Positions 28,132 to 37,462 of a stretch of DNA of 64,000 nt are shown here, in pieces. Source of the stretch: Agromyces kandeliae (lineage in GTDB: Bacteria; Actinomycetota; Actinomycetes; Actinomycetales; Microbacteriaceae). Within the stretch, counting starts at the first letter, position 1. Each line of letters begins with the position of its first letter. Under the pieces are notes generated by a model. The model was not told the DNA's origin, did not search any database, and saw only the letters and a program-made list of their open reading frames with translations. The stretch is from NCBI RefSeq assembly GCF_009674665.1, contig NZ_WKJD01000016.1, positions 124,001 through 188,000 on the forward strand, given 5' to 3'. Both the position numbers and the translations under genes were made by a program.

Positions 28132-28686
28132 TCAGTGGATGACGGCCTTCAACAGGATCATCGCGATGCCGAACGCGGCCGTGCCGAGCGCGCCCACGAC
28201 CTGCATCACGGGGCTCGCCCCGCGCCGCCGGAACGCGATGAGACCGAGGACGGCGAGGACGAGCACGCCGACCCAGAGCGCGGTCCAGATGGCCAGGAGG
28301 TCGGGGACGACGCGCGCCGCGCCGAGCAGGAGGATCGACGACGGGATGAGTGCGGCGACGAGCATGCCGAACGATCGGCGGAGTGCTCCGCGGAACGCCT
28401 CCCCGAGGCCGACCATCCGGTGGTCGTCGAATCCGTGGTGGGCGACGGTCCCGGCGTAGACGTGGGCGGCCCAGAAGACGAGGACCGTGACGACGACGGT
28501 CCAGAACACCTGCCACGAGGTCTCACCGTGCCCGCCCGCGACGACGATCATGCCCGACACGAGGATGACGCCGTAGACCGACTCCTCGGTGACGAAGCTC
28601 GTGCGGAGGATGTGGGCCGGGGTGGCCTTCGTGGCGGCCCGGGGCCCGGAGGCCTCGGAGTCCGCCGATCGGGACGTCTCGCTCAT
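28132..28686 (-). CDS. Four-helix membrane protein of unknown function
   Basis: The 184-residue product has a hydrophilic N terminus (about 1-30) and four membrane helices (VYGVILVSGMIVVAGG, FWTVVVTVLVFWAAHVYAG, FGMLVAALIPSSILLLGAA, LWVGVLVLAVLGLIAF) plus a C-terminal hydrophobic stretch. I do not recognise a family. It is divergent from the first secreted-protein gene, so the 28687-28927 region serves both directions. Confidence 0.7.
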   Translation of the reverse strand: MSETSRSADSEASGPRAATKATPAHILRTSFVTEESVYGVILVSGMIVVAGGHGETSWQVFWTVVVTVLVFWAAHVYAGTVAHHGFDDHRMVGLGEAFRGALRRSFGMLVAALIPSSILLLGAARVVPDLLAIWTALWVGVLVLAVLGLIAFRRRGASPVMQVVGALGTAAFGIAMILLKAVIH

Positions 28687-28719
28687 CCCGACATCGTCGC
28701 ACGCGGTCGGCGAAGTTAC

Positions 28720-28748
28720 CCCCCAAGTGGGGACCTGAGATTTCCTCA
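28720..28748. promoter_or_regulatory. Paired dyads upstream of secreted-protein gene 1
   Basis: A CCCC-N5-GGGG dyad (28720-28732) is followed after 3 nt by TGAG-N5-CTCA (28736-28748). The same two dyads with the same 3-nt spacing occur before the paralogue at 31682-31710, while the DNA between and around them differs. They look like binding sites for one or two activators. Confidence 0.5.
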
Positions 28749-28755
28749 TCGATCG

Positions 28756-28927
28756 GAGTAACGTGCGGAATGGCGTGAGAGACCCCTACGGCGCGATGCA
28801 CGCCCGGCGAAGCACCTACCCACCTTGCCGGACGCGCCGAAGACGGACGCCCGAGTCCGCCCACCGCCCGCAGCGGAGACGTCCGGCCCGCCCGGACCGG
28901 ATGAAGCCTGCGACACCGGAGGCGATG
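28756..28927 (+). promoter_or_regulatory. Conserved 5' leader of secreted-protein gene 1 (candidate structured RNA)
   Basis: This leader matches 31738-31907 before the paralogue. It begins with GAGTAACGT, where TAACGT could be a -10. The first 60 or so bases differ at a single position. GGCGTG and CACGCC can pair across 20 nt, and CCGGC can pair with GCCGG further on; in the other copy CCGGT pairs with GCCGG through a G-U, so the one change keeps the stem. I know no riboswitch class that matches. Confidence 0.5.
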
Positions 28928-31612
28928 ATGCCCCACACAACCCGAATCCGAACGCCCGAGGAGCGGATCACGTTCCGGCGGCGATGTCTTCGAATCGCCG
29001 CGGGCGTCGGCTTCGTCGCCCTGACGAGCACGGCCCTCATCGCTGGACCCGCGCAGGCGGCGCACCCCGAGGTGAGCCTGGTTGGCAGCGAGTTCGAGAT
29101 CGACACCGATGCGAACCTGGTGGTCGACGACGTGCCCGGCCTCGACTGGGACAACGTGGTCGAGGCCCGCCAGGCCGACGCCGAGAGCGGCACCGGCGAC
29201 GACTCGTTCGGCCAGGGGTCCAAGGAGGACACCGAGGTGCCCTCGCCGGTCACCGGCAGCATCCCGCCGAACAAGTCCGACTTGAAGACGTTCGGCACGT
29301 ACCTGGAGGAGACGCCCGGCGGGGACTTCCTGCACATGTTCTGGCACCGCGTCCAGGACCCGACCGGCACGACGAACATGGACTTCGAGTTCAACCAGTC
29401 CGACGTGATCTCGGCCAACGGCGTCACCCCGGTCCGCACCGACGGCGACCTGCTCATCCAGTACGACCTCGCCAACGGCGGCACCAACCCCGAGCTCTTC
29501 CTTTCCCGGTGGGTCGCCAGCGGACCGAAGTCGCAGTGCGAGGCCGCCAACAGCACCCCGTGCTGGGGCACGCGCGTGAACCTGTCGGCCGCGGGTGATG
29601 CGACCGGCTCGATCAACACCTCCGCGATCCCAGCAGCTGACACCGACGGGCTCGGCGACATCTCCGCTCGCACCTTCGGTGAGGCCTCGGTCGACTTCTC
29701 GGCCATCGTGGGCGACGGCTGCGTGACGTTCGGCAGCGCTTACCTGAAGAGCCGCTCGTCCGACTCGTTCACGGCCGCGATGAAGGACTTCATCGCGCCC
29801 CTCGACACGGGCATCGACAGCTGCGCGCAGGTGATCATCCGCAAGGTGACGGACCCGAGTCCGGACCCGAGCGACTCGTCGTTCTCGTACACCACGGGCA
29901 ACTTCGAGACGCCCACCGAGACGAACCCGTCGTTCAGCCTGAAGAACGGCGAGTCGCAGGACTACAGCCAGGTGTTCATCGGCAACGGCCTCACCGTGAC
30001 CGAGGACCTCGCGGCACTGCCCGCGGGCTGGAAGCTCGACTCGATCAACTGCGACGCGAGCGAGGGCGTGACTCCGCTGATCGATGTCTCGACGGGCACG
30101 ATCACGTTCGACCTGGACGCGAACTCCGACGTCCTCGACTGCACCTACTACAACGAGACCGGTGGAACCGTGATCGTGCGGAAGGTGACGGATCCGGATC
30201 CGGATCCGAGCAATGCGAGCTTCGGGTACTCGACGGTCCTGGAGACGCTGAGCGGTGCATCGAACCCGTCCTTCAGCCTCGGCAACGGCGAGAGCCAGAC
30301 CTACGATGACGTGCTGCTCGGAACCGGGTACACGATCACCGAGGACTCGCTGCCGCCCGGATGGTCGTTCGAGAGCCTGGACTGCTCCGCGAGTTCGGGT
30401 GTCACGCCGAACATCGTCGGCGCGACGGTGACGTTCGACATCGACGATGCCAGCGACGTGCTCGACTGCACCTACGGCAACCAGACCGGCGGCACCGTGA
30501 TCATCCACAAGGTCACGCAGCCGGATCCGGATCCCTCGGATGCCTCGTTCGGCTACTCGTCGTCGTTCTCGACGCTCGACGGCACGGTCGACCCGTCCTT
30601 CTCGCTGAAGAACGGTGAGACGGCGACGTACCTCAACGTGCTGTTCGGCACGGGCCTGACGGTCACCGAGGACTCGCTGCCGAGCGGCTGGGAGTTGCTC
30701 GACCTCGACTGCACCGCGAGCGTCGGCGTCGTGCCGTCGATCGCAGGGGCAGAGGTCACGTTCGCCATCGACGACGCCGATGACGTGCTCGAGTGCACCT
30801 ACACCAACCGGGCCTTCGGCTCCATCGTGATCGAGAAGATCACCGACACCAGCAACGGCGCGTTCGACTTCACGTCGGGCACCCTGACCCCGTCGGCCTT
30901 CACGCTCACGACGACCGGACCCGGTGATGCGGGCAAGGACTCGCAGACCTTCGGCAACCTCGACCCCGGCACGTACGACGTCGCTGAGACGATTCCGGAC
31001 TTCTGGAACCTGGTCAGCGCGACGTGCGACGACGGGTCGGACGTGAGCTCGATCGGGCTGAGCCCGGGCGAGACCGTGACCTGCACGTTCCACGACGACC
31101 GCGAGCTCGGCTCGATCAAGATCGTCAAGGACCGCAAGCACGCGGCCGACGGCCTCGGCGCGAACCACCCGCATGAGGGCGTGGACTTCACCATCACCGG
31201 TGGCGAACTCCCGGCCGGGGGCGTGGTCGTCACGACCGACGCGAACGGCGTGGCCTGCTACACCGGCCTCGTCGTGAGCGGCCTGGTCGGCAACTACACG
31301 GTCGAGGAGTCCATCCCCGGCGGTTACGTGATGGCGGTTCCGGGAACGCAGACGGCGAACGTCGCTGAGGCGTCGGCCGACGACTGCTCCGACACCAACG
31401 CGGGCGCGGTGAAGCAGTTCACCAACATCCCGCTCACGAACATCACCGTGAGCGTGGACTCGCAGGTGCCCGGCGGCACGTACTCGAGCATCGAGTGCGA
31501 CGTGGCCGGCTCCGACTCGGTCTCGATCGCGGACGCGATCGACGACCCGAGCATCACGATCAACAACCTCGAACCGAGGACGGTCGTGTGCACCATCGTG
31601 ATCGACCCGTGA
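28928..31612 (+). CDS. Secreted multidomain surface protein with prealbumin-like/SpaA-type repeats
   Basis: The 894-residue protein has a signal peptide with several Arg (RRRCLRIAAGVGF) cleaved near AQA-AHPE. Residues about 36-295 form a domain shared with the next gene (EIDTDANL, GDDSFGQGSKEDTEVPSP, NKSDLKTFG, TNMDFEFNQS) and seen in many actinobacterial secreted proteins. Three repeats of about 110 residues follow, each opening with VIIRKVT- or VIVRKVT-like sequence and ending in DVLDCTY, then two divergent SpaA/Cna-B-like domains (GSIVIEKITD, GSIKIVKD) and a 60-residue end module ending in VVCTIVIDP. There is no LPXTG motif or C-terminal membrane helix, so anchoring is unclear. The ATG at 28928 follows GGAGG by 5 nt, as in the paralogue. 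Confidence 0.85.
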   Translation: MPHTTRIRTPEERITFRRRCLRIAAGVGFVALTSTALIAGPAQAAHPEVSLVGSEFEIDTDANLVVDDVPGLDWDNVVEARQADAESGTGDDSFGQGSKEDTEVPSPVTGSIPPNKSDLKTFGTYLEETPGGDFLHMFWHRVQDPTGTTNMDFEFNQSDVISANGVTPVRTDGDLLIQYDLANGGTNPELFLSRWVASGPKSQCEAANSTPCWGTRVNLSAAGDATGSINTSAIPAADTDGLGDISARTFGEASVDFSAIVGDGCVTFGSAYLKSRSSDSFTAAMKDFIAPLDTGIDSCAQVIIRKVTDPSPDPSDSSFSYTTGNFETPTETNPSFSLKNGESQDYSQVFIGNGLTVTEDLAALPAGWKLDSINCDASEGVTPLIDVSTGTITFDLDANSDVLDCTYYNETGGTVIVRKVTDPDPDPSNASFGYSTVLETLSGASNPSFSLGNGESQTYDDVLLGTGYTITEDSLPPGWSFESLDCSASSGVTPNIVGATVTFDIDDASDVLDCTYGNQTGGTVIIHKVTQPDPDPSDASFGYSSSFSTLDGTVDPSFSLKNGETATYLNVLFGTGLTVTEDSLPSGWELLDLDCTASVGVVPSIAGAEVTFAIDDADDVLECTYTNRAFGSIVIEKITDTSNGAFDFTSGTLTPSAFTLTTTGPGDAGKDSQTFGNLDPGTYDVAETIPDFWNLVSATCDDGSDVSSIGLSPGETVTCTFHDDRELGSIKIVKDRKHAADGLGANHPHEGVDFTITGGELPAGGVVVTTDANGVACYTGLVVSGLVGNYTVEESIPGGYVMAVPGTQTANVAEASADDCSDTNAGAVKQFTNIPLTNITVSVDSQVPGGTYSSIECDVAGSDSVSIADAIDDPSITINNLEPRTVVCTIVIDP
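29831..30826 (+). repeat. Three tandem coding repeats of about 110 codons
   Basis: Units begin at 29831, 30170 and 30497 and are 339, 327 and 330 bp long. Each carries a DPDPSDASFGY-like start, an FSLKNGE turn and a DVLDCTY end. The paralogous gene at 31908 lacks all three, so the array was gained or lost as a block. Confidence 0.8.
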
Positions 31613-31640
31613 GCTGAGGAGGCAGCTCGAACCTGATCCC

Positions 31641-31673
31641 GAGGGTCCCGTCGGCAGCGCCGGCGGGACCCTC
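31641..31673 (+). terminator. Terminator of secreted-protein gene 1
   Basis: A 15-bp stem (31641-31655 with 31659-31673, one G-U) with a 3-nt loop lies 28 nt past the stop. Confidence 0.75.
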
Positions 31674-31681
31674 GCCACGAC

Positions 31682-31710
31682 CCCCGATCTGGGGTAGTGA
31701 GTATTCCTCA
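31682..31710. promoter_or_regulatory. Paired dyads upstream of secreted-protein gene 2
   Basis: CCCC-GATCT-GGGG (31682-31694) and TGAG-TATTC-CTCA (31698-31710) repeat the arrangement seen at 28720-28748. The distance to the conserved GAGTAACGT is 27 nt here and 7 nt in the other copy, a difference of about two helical turns. Confidence 0.5.
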
Positions 31711-31737
31711 TTTCTGGTTCCGGGCACGCGCGCTCGC

Positions 31738-31907
31738 GAGTAACGTGCGGAATGGCGTGAGAGACCCCTACGGCGCGATGCACGCCCGGTGAAGCACCTA
31801 CCCACCACGCCGGACGCGCCGTTGCGGATCACCCGAGTCCGCCCACCGCCCGCAGAGGACCGTCCGGCCCGCCCGGACCGGACGAAACTGCGACACCGGA
31901 GGCGATC
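31738..31907 (+). promoter_or_regulatory. Conserved 5' leader of secreted-protein gene 2 (candidate structured RNA)
   Basis: This is the second copy of the leader described at 28756-28927. It contains an in-frame stop (CGGTGA) soon after the GCGATG, which excludes an N-terminal extension of the protein and shows that the conservation is not due to coding. Confidence 0.5.
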
Positions 31908-33284
31908 ATGCCCCACACAACCCGAATCCGAACGCCCGAAGAACGTGCCGCGTTCCGGCGGCGGTGTCTGCGCGGCGCCGCAGGGGCCGGCTTCCTCGCC
32001 CTCGTCGGCGCCGTGATGATCGGCGGGCCCGCCCAGGCGGTCAACCCCGCGGGCATCATCAGCCTCGACGGGAGCAACTTCGAGATCGACTCCGACGCCA
32101 ACCTGAAGGTCGACAACGGCGGATGGGACGACTGGGCGTCGGTGAGCTACGTCATCAAGGCGGATGCCGAATCCGGCACCGGCGACGACTCGTTCGGCCA
32201 GGGCTCCAAGGAGGACACGGCAGTACCGTCGCCGGTCACGGGCAGTATCCCGCCGAACAAGTCCGACCTGAAGAACTTCGGGCTCTACCTCGAGGAGACG
32301 GCGGGCGACGACTTCCTGCACCTGTTCTGGCACCGAGTTCAGGACCCGACCGGCACCACGAACATGGACTTCGAGTTCAACCAGTCCGAAGTCGACTCCG
32401 GCAACGGCGTGACGCCGCAGCGGACCGCGGGCGACCTGCTCATCCAGTACGACCTCGCCAACGGCGGCACCAACCCGGAACTGTTCCTCTCGACGTGGGT
32501 CGCGTCCGGGAACAAGTCGCTCTGCGAGGCGGCGAACAGCACCCCGTGCTGGGGCGTCCGTGAGAGCCTGACCGCAGCCGGCGACGCGACCGGATCGATC
32601 AACACCAGCCCGATCCCGGCCGCCGAGGCCGACGGCCTGGGCGACATCTCGGCGCGCACCTTCGGCGAGGCCACGGTGAACTTCTCCGCGATCGTCGGCG
32701 ACGACTGCGTGGCGTTCGGCAGCGCGTACCTGAAGAGCCGGTCGTCCGACTCGTTCACTGCCGCGATGAAGGACTACATCGCGCCCGTGCCCACCGGCAT
32801 CAACAACTGCGGTGCGCTCGTGATCGAGAAGACGACGAAGCACGCGGCCGACGGTCCCGGCGACCACCCGCAGGCCGGCGTGGACTTCACCGTGACCGGC
32901 GGCTCGCTGCCGGCGGGCGGCCAGGTCGTGACCACCGACGACAACGGACGCGCCTGCATCGCCGCGATCGACTCGGGCGACTACGAGGTCACCGAGACGG
33001 TGCCGAGCGGCTACGCGGTGACGAGCTCGAACCCGCAGACCGCCACCGTCGTCCAGGACACCGACTGCAACGACGACCCGACCGTCACGTTCACCAACGT
33101 CCCGCTCACGAACCTCACCGTGAGCGTCGACTCCCAGGTGGACGGCGGCACGTTCTCGAGCATCTCGTGCGACGTGGCCGGCTCCGACACCGTGTCGCTG
33201 GGCGACATGATGGACGACCCGAGCATCACGATCAACGACCTCGAGCCGCGGACGGTCGTCTGCACCATCGTGATCGACCCGTGA
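31908..33284 (+). CDS. Secreted surface protein, short paralogue
   Basis: The 458-residue protein has the same signal peptide type (RRRCLRGAAGAGF, cleavage near AQA-VNPA) and the same N-terminal domain as its neighbour, with long identical runs such as GDDSFGQGSKED and TNMDFEFNQS. It then carries a single SpaA/Cna-B-like domain (LVIEKTTKHAADG to VTETVPSGYAV) and the same C-terminal module ending in VVCTIVIDP. The three 110-residue repeats and one further domain of the long protein are absent. No sortase motif is present. The ATG follows GGAGG by 5 nt. A hairpin terminator follows. Confidence 0.85.
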   Translation: MPHTTRIRTPEERAAFRRRCLRGAAGAGFLALVGAVMIGGPAQAVNPAGIISLDGSNFEIDSDANLKVDNGGWDDWASVSYVIKADAESGTGDDSFGQGSKEDTAVPSPVTGSIPPNKSDLKNFGLYLEETAGDDFLHLFWHRVQDPTGTTNMDFEFNQSEVDSGNGVTPQRTAGDLLIQYDLANGGTNPELFLSTWVASGNKSLCEAANSTPCWGVRESLTAAGDATGSINTSPIPAAEADGLGDISARTFGEATVNFSAIVGDDCVAFGSAYLKSRSSDSFTAAMKDYIAPVPTGINNCGALVIEKTTKHAADGPGDHPQAGVDFTVTGGSLPAGGQVVTTDDNGRACIAAIDSGDYEVTETVPSGYAVTSSNPQTATVVQDTDCNDDPTVTFTNVPLTNLTVSVDSQVDGGTFSSISCDVAGSDTVSLGDMMDDPSITINDLEPRTVVCTIVIDP

Positions 33285-33307
33285 GCCGAGGAGGCGACTG
33301 ACGCGAA

Positions 33308-33336
33308 GGGCCCCGCCGGCATCGCCGGCGGGGCCC
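33308..33336 (+). terminator. Terminator of secreted-protein gene 2
   Basis: A perfect 13-bp GC stem (33308-33320 with 33324-33336) with an ATC loop lies 23 nt past the stop. Confidence 0.8.
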
Positions 33337-33348
33337 CTCCCGTGGAAC

Positions 33349-33375
33349 GCGGCCGGGCGTCGAGCGCCCGGCCGC
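33349..33375 (-). terminator. Terminator of sucCD
   Basis: A perfect 11-bp stem (33349-33359 with 33365-33375) with a 5-nt loop lies 13 nt past the sucD stop. Confidence 0.75.
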
Positions 33376-33388
33376 GGTATCCGCACGG

Positions 33389-34297
<909 letters not shown>

Positions 34298-34321
34298 TGC
34301 AGTGATCCTGTCCTTCTGCGC

Positions 34322-35488
34322 TTACGCGGCGTTCGCCAGCTCGGCGGCCTTGTCGGCGCCCTGGTCCATGTTGTCGGCGAGGGTGACGAGCGGGTGCGCC
34401 GCCTCCTCGAGGATGCGACGGCCCTCGGCCACGTTGTTGCCGTCGAGTCGAACGACGAGCGGCTTGTTCGCCTCGTGGCCGAGCTCGGCGAGCGCACCGA
34501 CGATGCCCTTGGCGACCTGGTCGCAGGCGGTGATGCCGCCGAAGACGTTCACGAACACCGACTTCACCTGCTCGTCGCCGAGGATGATCGAGAGGCCGTT
34601 GGCCATGACCTCGGCCGAGGCGCCCCCGCCGATGTCGAGGAAGTTCGCGGGCTTCACGCCGCCGTGGTTCTCGCCGGCGTACGCGACGACGTCGAGCGTC
34701 GACATGACCAGGCCCGCGCCGTTGCCGATGATGCCGACCTCGCCGTCGAGCTTGACGTAGTTGAGGTCGAGCTCCTTCGCCTTGGCCTCGAGCGGGTCTG
34801 CCGCGGCTTTGTCCTCGAGGAGGGCGTGGCCCGCGTGGCGGAACTCCGCGTTCTCGTCGAGCGTGACCTTGCCGTCGAGGGCGATGACGTCGCCGTCCTC
34901 CGACAGGATGAGCGGGTTGACCTCGACGAGCGTCGCGTCCTCACCCGTGTAGACGTCGTAGAGCTTGACGAAGACGTCGGCGACCTTGTCGACCAGTTCG
35001 GCCGGGAAGTTCGCGGCGATCGCGATCTCGCGGGCCTTCTCGGGGCTGATGCCGGTGCCGGGGTCGACCTCGATGCGGGCGAGGGCCTCGGGCTTCTCGA
35101 CGGCGAGCTGCTCGATCTCCATGCCGCCCTCGACGCTCGTGAGCGAGAGGTAGGAGCGGTTGGCGCGGTCGAGGAGCACCGAGAAGTAGAACTCCTGCGC
35201 GATGCGCGCACCGCCGGCGACCATGACCCGCTTGACGACGTGGCCCTTGATGTCGAGTCCGAGGATCGCCTTCGCGGCCTCCTCGGCCTCGTCGGCGTTC
35301 TTGGCGACCTTGACGCCGCCCGCCTTGCCGCGGCCGCCGGTCTTCACCTGGGCCTTGACGACGACGACGCCGCCGAGCTTCTCCGCTGCGGCGCGCACGT
35401 CTTCGGGGGTGTCGGCGACGATGCCCGGGAGCACCGGCACTCCGTACTTCTCGAAGAGGTCTCTGGCCTGGTACTCGTAAAGATCCAC
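34322..35488 (-). CDS. sucC: Succinyl-CoA synthetase beta subunit
   Basis: The 388-residue subunit has an ATP-grasp domain ([27 protein letters not shown]) and the C-terminal CoA-ligase domain ([14 protein letters not shown]). Length is typical. The start is GTG at 35486-35488 with AGGAAG about 7 nt upstream. It heads the sucCD operon; two palindromic sites at 35558-35587, about 70-100 bp upstream, match one before icd. Confidence 0.97.
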   Translation of the reverse strand: MDLYEYQARDLFEKYGVPVLPGIVADTPEDVRAAAEKLGGVVVVKAQVKTGGRGKAGGVKVAKNADEAEEAAKAILGLDIKGHVVKRVMVAGGARIAQEFYFSVLLDRANRSYLSLTSVEGGMEIEQLAVEKPEALARIEVDPGTGISPEKAREIAIAANFPAELVDKVADVFVKLYDVYTGEDATLVEVNPLILSEDGDVIALDGKVTLDENAEFRHAGHALLEDKAAADPLEAKAKELDLNYVKLDGEVGIIGNGAGLVMSTLDVVAYAGENHGGVKPANFLDIGGGASAEVMANGLSIILGDEQVKSVFVNVFGGITACDQVAKGIVGALAELGHEANKPLVVRLDGNNVAEGRRILEEAAHPLVTLADNMDQGADKAAELANAA

Positions 35489-35557
35489 GCTCTGCTTCCT
35501 ATCGTTCCGCGCGGATGGCGCGCAGGGATGGGTGGGTGAGAGGCCCGGCTGTGAGAG

Positions 35558-35571
35558 TCTCGACGTCAAGA
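35558..35571. promoter_or_regulatory. Palindromic operator candidate 1 upstream of sucC
   Basis: TCTCGACGTCAAGA matches the icd site in form (6-2-6), with one mismatch between arms. The AT-rich tail ATA after it also extends the symmetry seen in site 2. Confidence 0.6.
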
Positions 35572-35573
35572 TA

Positions 35574-35587
35574 CCTCGATGTCGAGA
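35574..35587. promoter_or_regulatory. Palindromic operator candidate 2 upstream of sucC
   Basis: CCTCGATGTCGAGA is a second copy, 16 bp from the first start to start, so two dimers could bind side by side. One arm base departs from TCTCGA. Confidence 0.6.
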
Positions 35588-35750
35588 TAAGTCGAGCCGC
35601 GACCATGCTACTCCGTCGGCGACGGGCCGCCGAACGCGCGGTCCCCGGCCGTCGCTTGCGGCGTTCCGTGTCGTCGACTGCCGCGCCACGGCGGCTCAGG
35701 TGAGCCTCACCATGCTGGCGAGCGACTCTCCGCTTTGCGAGACTGCCCGC

Positions 35751-36473
35751 ATGACGGATGCCACGGCCGAACCGGTGCACCGCACCGATCCCCACGACGG
35801 GAAGGTCCACGAGAAGCTCAACTGGCTGCGCGCGGGGGTGCTCGGCGCGAACGACGGCATCGTCTCGGTCGCCGCGCTCGTGGTCGGCGTCGCCGCCGCG
35901 ACGACGGATGTCGCCGCCATCCTCATCGCCGGCGTCGCCTCGGTGATCGCCGGCGCGATCTCGATGGGACTCGGCGAGTACGTGTCGGTCTCCAGCCAGC
36001 GCGACACCGAGCATGCGCTCATCGCGAAGGAGAAGGACGAGCTCGCCACCATGCCGGAGCAGGAGCTCGCCGAGCTCGCGGAGATCTACCGCGCCAAGGG
36101 GCTGACGGCCGAGACGGCCGACCTCGTCGCCCGCGAGCTGACCGAGCACGACGCGCTCGCGGCGCACTTGGAGGCCGAGCTGCACATCTCCGAGGTCGAC
36201 GTCGTGAACCCGTGGCACGCCGCCTGGGCGTCCGCGGCGTCGTTCCTCATCGGCGCGGTGCTCCCGATGCTCGCCATCCTGCTCCCGCCCCCGGAGTGGC
36301 GCATCGCGACGACCTTCGTCGCGGTCGTCATCGCGCTCGCGATCACCGGCTGGCTGGCAGCGTGGATCGGCGGTGCGCCGCGCATGCGCGCGATCACGCG
36401 GGTCGTCGTCGGCGGCGCGCTCGCGCTCGCGGTGACCTGGGCGATCGGCGCCCTGCTGGGCGGGGCGGTCTAG
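35751..36473 (+). CDS. VIT1/CCC1 family membrane protein
   Basis: The 240-residue protein has the VIT1 hallmark KLNWLRAGVLGANDGIVSVAALVVGVA at its first helix, then SMGLGEYVSVSSQRDTE, a soluble middle part rich in Glu (about 85-145) and three C-terminal helices. Homologues carry iron or manganese across membranes. The ATG at 35751 is preferred; an in-frame ATG 13 codons upstream also exists. It is divergent from sucC. Confidence 0.88.
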   Translation: MTDATAEPVHRTDPHDGKVHEKLNWLRAGVLGANDGIVSVAALVVGVAAATTDVAAILIAGVASVIAGAISMGLGEYVSVSSQRDTEHALIAKEKDELATMPEQELAELAEIYRAKGLTAETADLVARELTEHDALAAHLEAELHISEVDVVNPWHAAWASAASFLIGAVLPMLAILLPPPEWRIATTFVAVVIALAITGWLAAWIGGAPRMRAITRVVVGGALALAVTWAIGALLGGAV

Positions 36474-36483
36474 GCGGCCGACC

Positions 36484-36655
36484 GTGGCCGAGGCCCGGGT
36501 CGGCATCCCGGGCTGGCGCTATCCCGGCTGCGACACCGCCGACTTCGCGCATGCGCGGCTGCACGGCGAGCAGGAGCTCCACGCCTCCGGCTACGACGAG
36601 GCTCCTCGACCGCTGGGCGGCATGGGCGCGACGCCCGCCGACCTCGCGGACCGAG
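36484..36655 (+). pseudogene. Possible remnant of a DUF72-type gene
   Basis: A GTG 11 bp after the VIT1 gene opens a frame beginning MAEARVGIPGWRYPGCD. The VGxxGWRYP start is characteristic of DUF72 proteins (about 250-300 residues), but the rest does not continue as that family and the frame runs antisense into the apbE-like gene. It is probably a broken 5' fragment; it could also be chance. Confidence 0.3.
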
Positions 36656-37462
36656 TCACGCTCCGGCGGGAGTCGCGCGCCGCGGCCAGCCGGGGGTGGC
36701 GAGGAGTGCGCCGTCACGGGCCACCGCGAGCACGTCGACGTCGTGCCGGTCCGCGAGGTCGTCGAGCGAGGCGCGCCCGCCCGCGACGATCGCGGTCGCG
36801 AGCACGTCGGCGGTGACCAGGTCGGCCGCGGCGACGCTCACCTGCAGGAAGGGCGACGGCCCCGCGCCGGGCATGGTCCAGATGTGGTCGCCCCGCTCGA
36901 CGCTGCCGGAGGTCGCGACGGCTCGGCGGTGCGGCGGCTCGAGGTCGATGCGCGCGAGCAGGGTGGACCGGTCGGTCGGGTCGACGATGCCGACGGGGCG
37001 GCCTGGCCCGTCCGGGCCGGGCGAGGTCGTCGAGACGAGGACGTCGCCGCCTGCGCCGATCGACCAGCCCGCGAACCCGGCGTGGTCGAGGGCCTCCCCC
37101 GCCTCCTCGACGGCGAGCGCCTTGACGACGCCGTTCAGGTCGATCAGCCCGTCGCCGCGATGCGGCGTGAACGCACCGTCGGTCGCGTCACGCCAGCGCA
37201 GCGCGAGCGCGTAGGCGTCGCGGACGTCGGCGCTCGCGTCGACGAGGGCGAGCTCGCCGCGGCCGACCCGGCTGAGCTCCGACCCGGCGTCGAACAGGCT
37301 GCACCGCGCCTCCCACCGGGCGAACACCGCCGCGGCGGCGGCCGCCGCGGCATCCGCGTGCGCACCGGAGGACCCCGTGCGCACGCTGACCACCGTGCCC
37401 ATCGCCTCGAACACCCCCGGCGGCAGCACGGCGCCGGCGGTGCGCGACGTCGCCCGCGACAT
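36656..37462 (-). CDS. FAD:protein FMN transferase (ApbE family)
   Basis: The 268-residue enzyme attaches FMN from FAD through a phosphoester bond to Thr or Ser of an exported flavoprotein. Family features are FEAMGTVVSVR at the start, DGLIDLNGVVKALAVEEA, GWSIGAGGDVLVS (a GGD-type motif) and VTADVLATAIVAGG near the end. No signal peptide is evident, unlike many ApbE lipoproteins. Its ATG overlaps the stop of the FMN-binding protein gene by 1 bp, and that gene encodes the likely substrate. Confidence 0.92.
   Translation of the reverse strand: MSRATSRTAGAVLPPGVFEAMGTVVSVRTGSSGAHADAAAAAAAAVFARWEARCSLFDAGSELSRVGRGELALVDASADVRDAYALALRWRDATDGAFTPHRGDGLIDLNGVVKALAVEEAGEALDHAGFAGWSIGAGGDVLVSTTSPGPDGPGRPVGIVDPTDRSTLLARIDLEPPHRRAVATSGSVERGDHIWTMPGAGPSPFLQVSVAAADLVTADVLATAIVAGGRASLDDLADRHDVDVLAVARDGALLATPGWPRRATPAGA

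Noticed and set aside
12253-28732. CCCC-N5-GGGG dyad before the response regulator gene at 12159, like those before the two secreted-protein genes
   Set aside because: In DNA this rich in G and C such an 8-base constraint is expected about a dozen times by chance in 64 kb, so one more match is not evidence for a shared regulator.
28756-28927. Leader as a known c-di-GMP, c-di-AMP, glycine, TPP or SAM riboswitch
   Set aside because: I could not find the invariant core sequences of these classes in either copy.
28687-33300. Surface-protein region as a mobile element
   Set aside because: No integrase, transposase, tRNA gene or direct-repeat boundary is visible; only the modular genes suggest gain.
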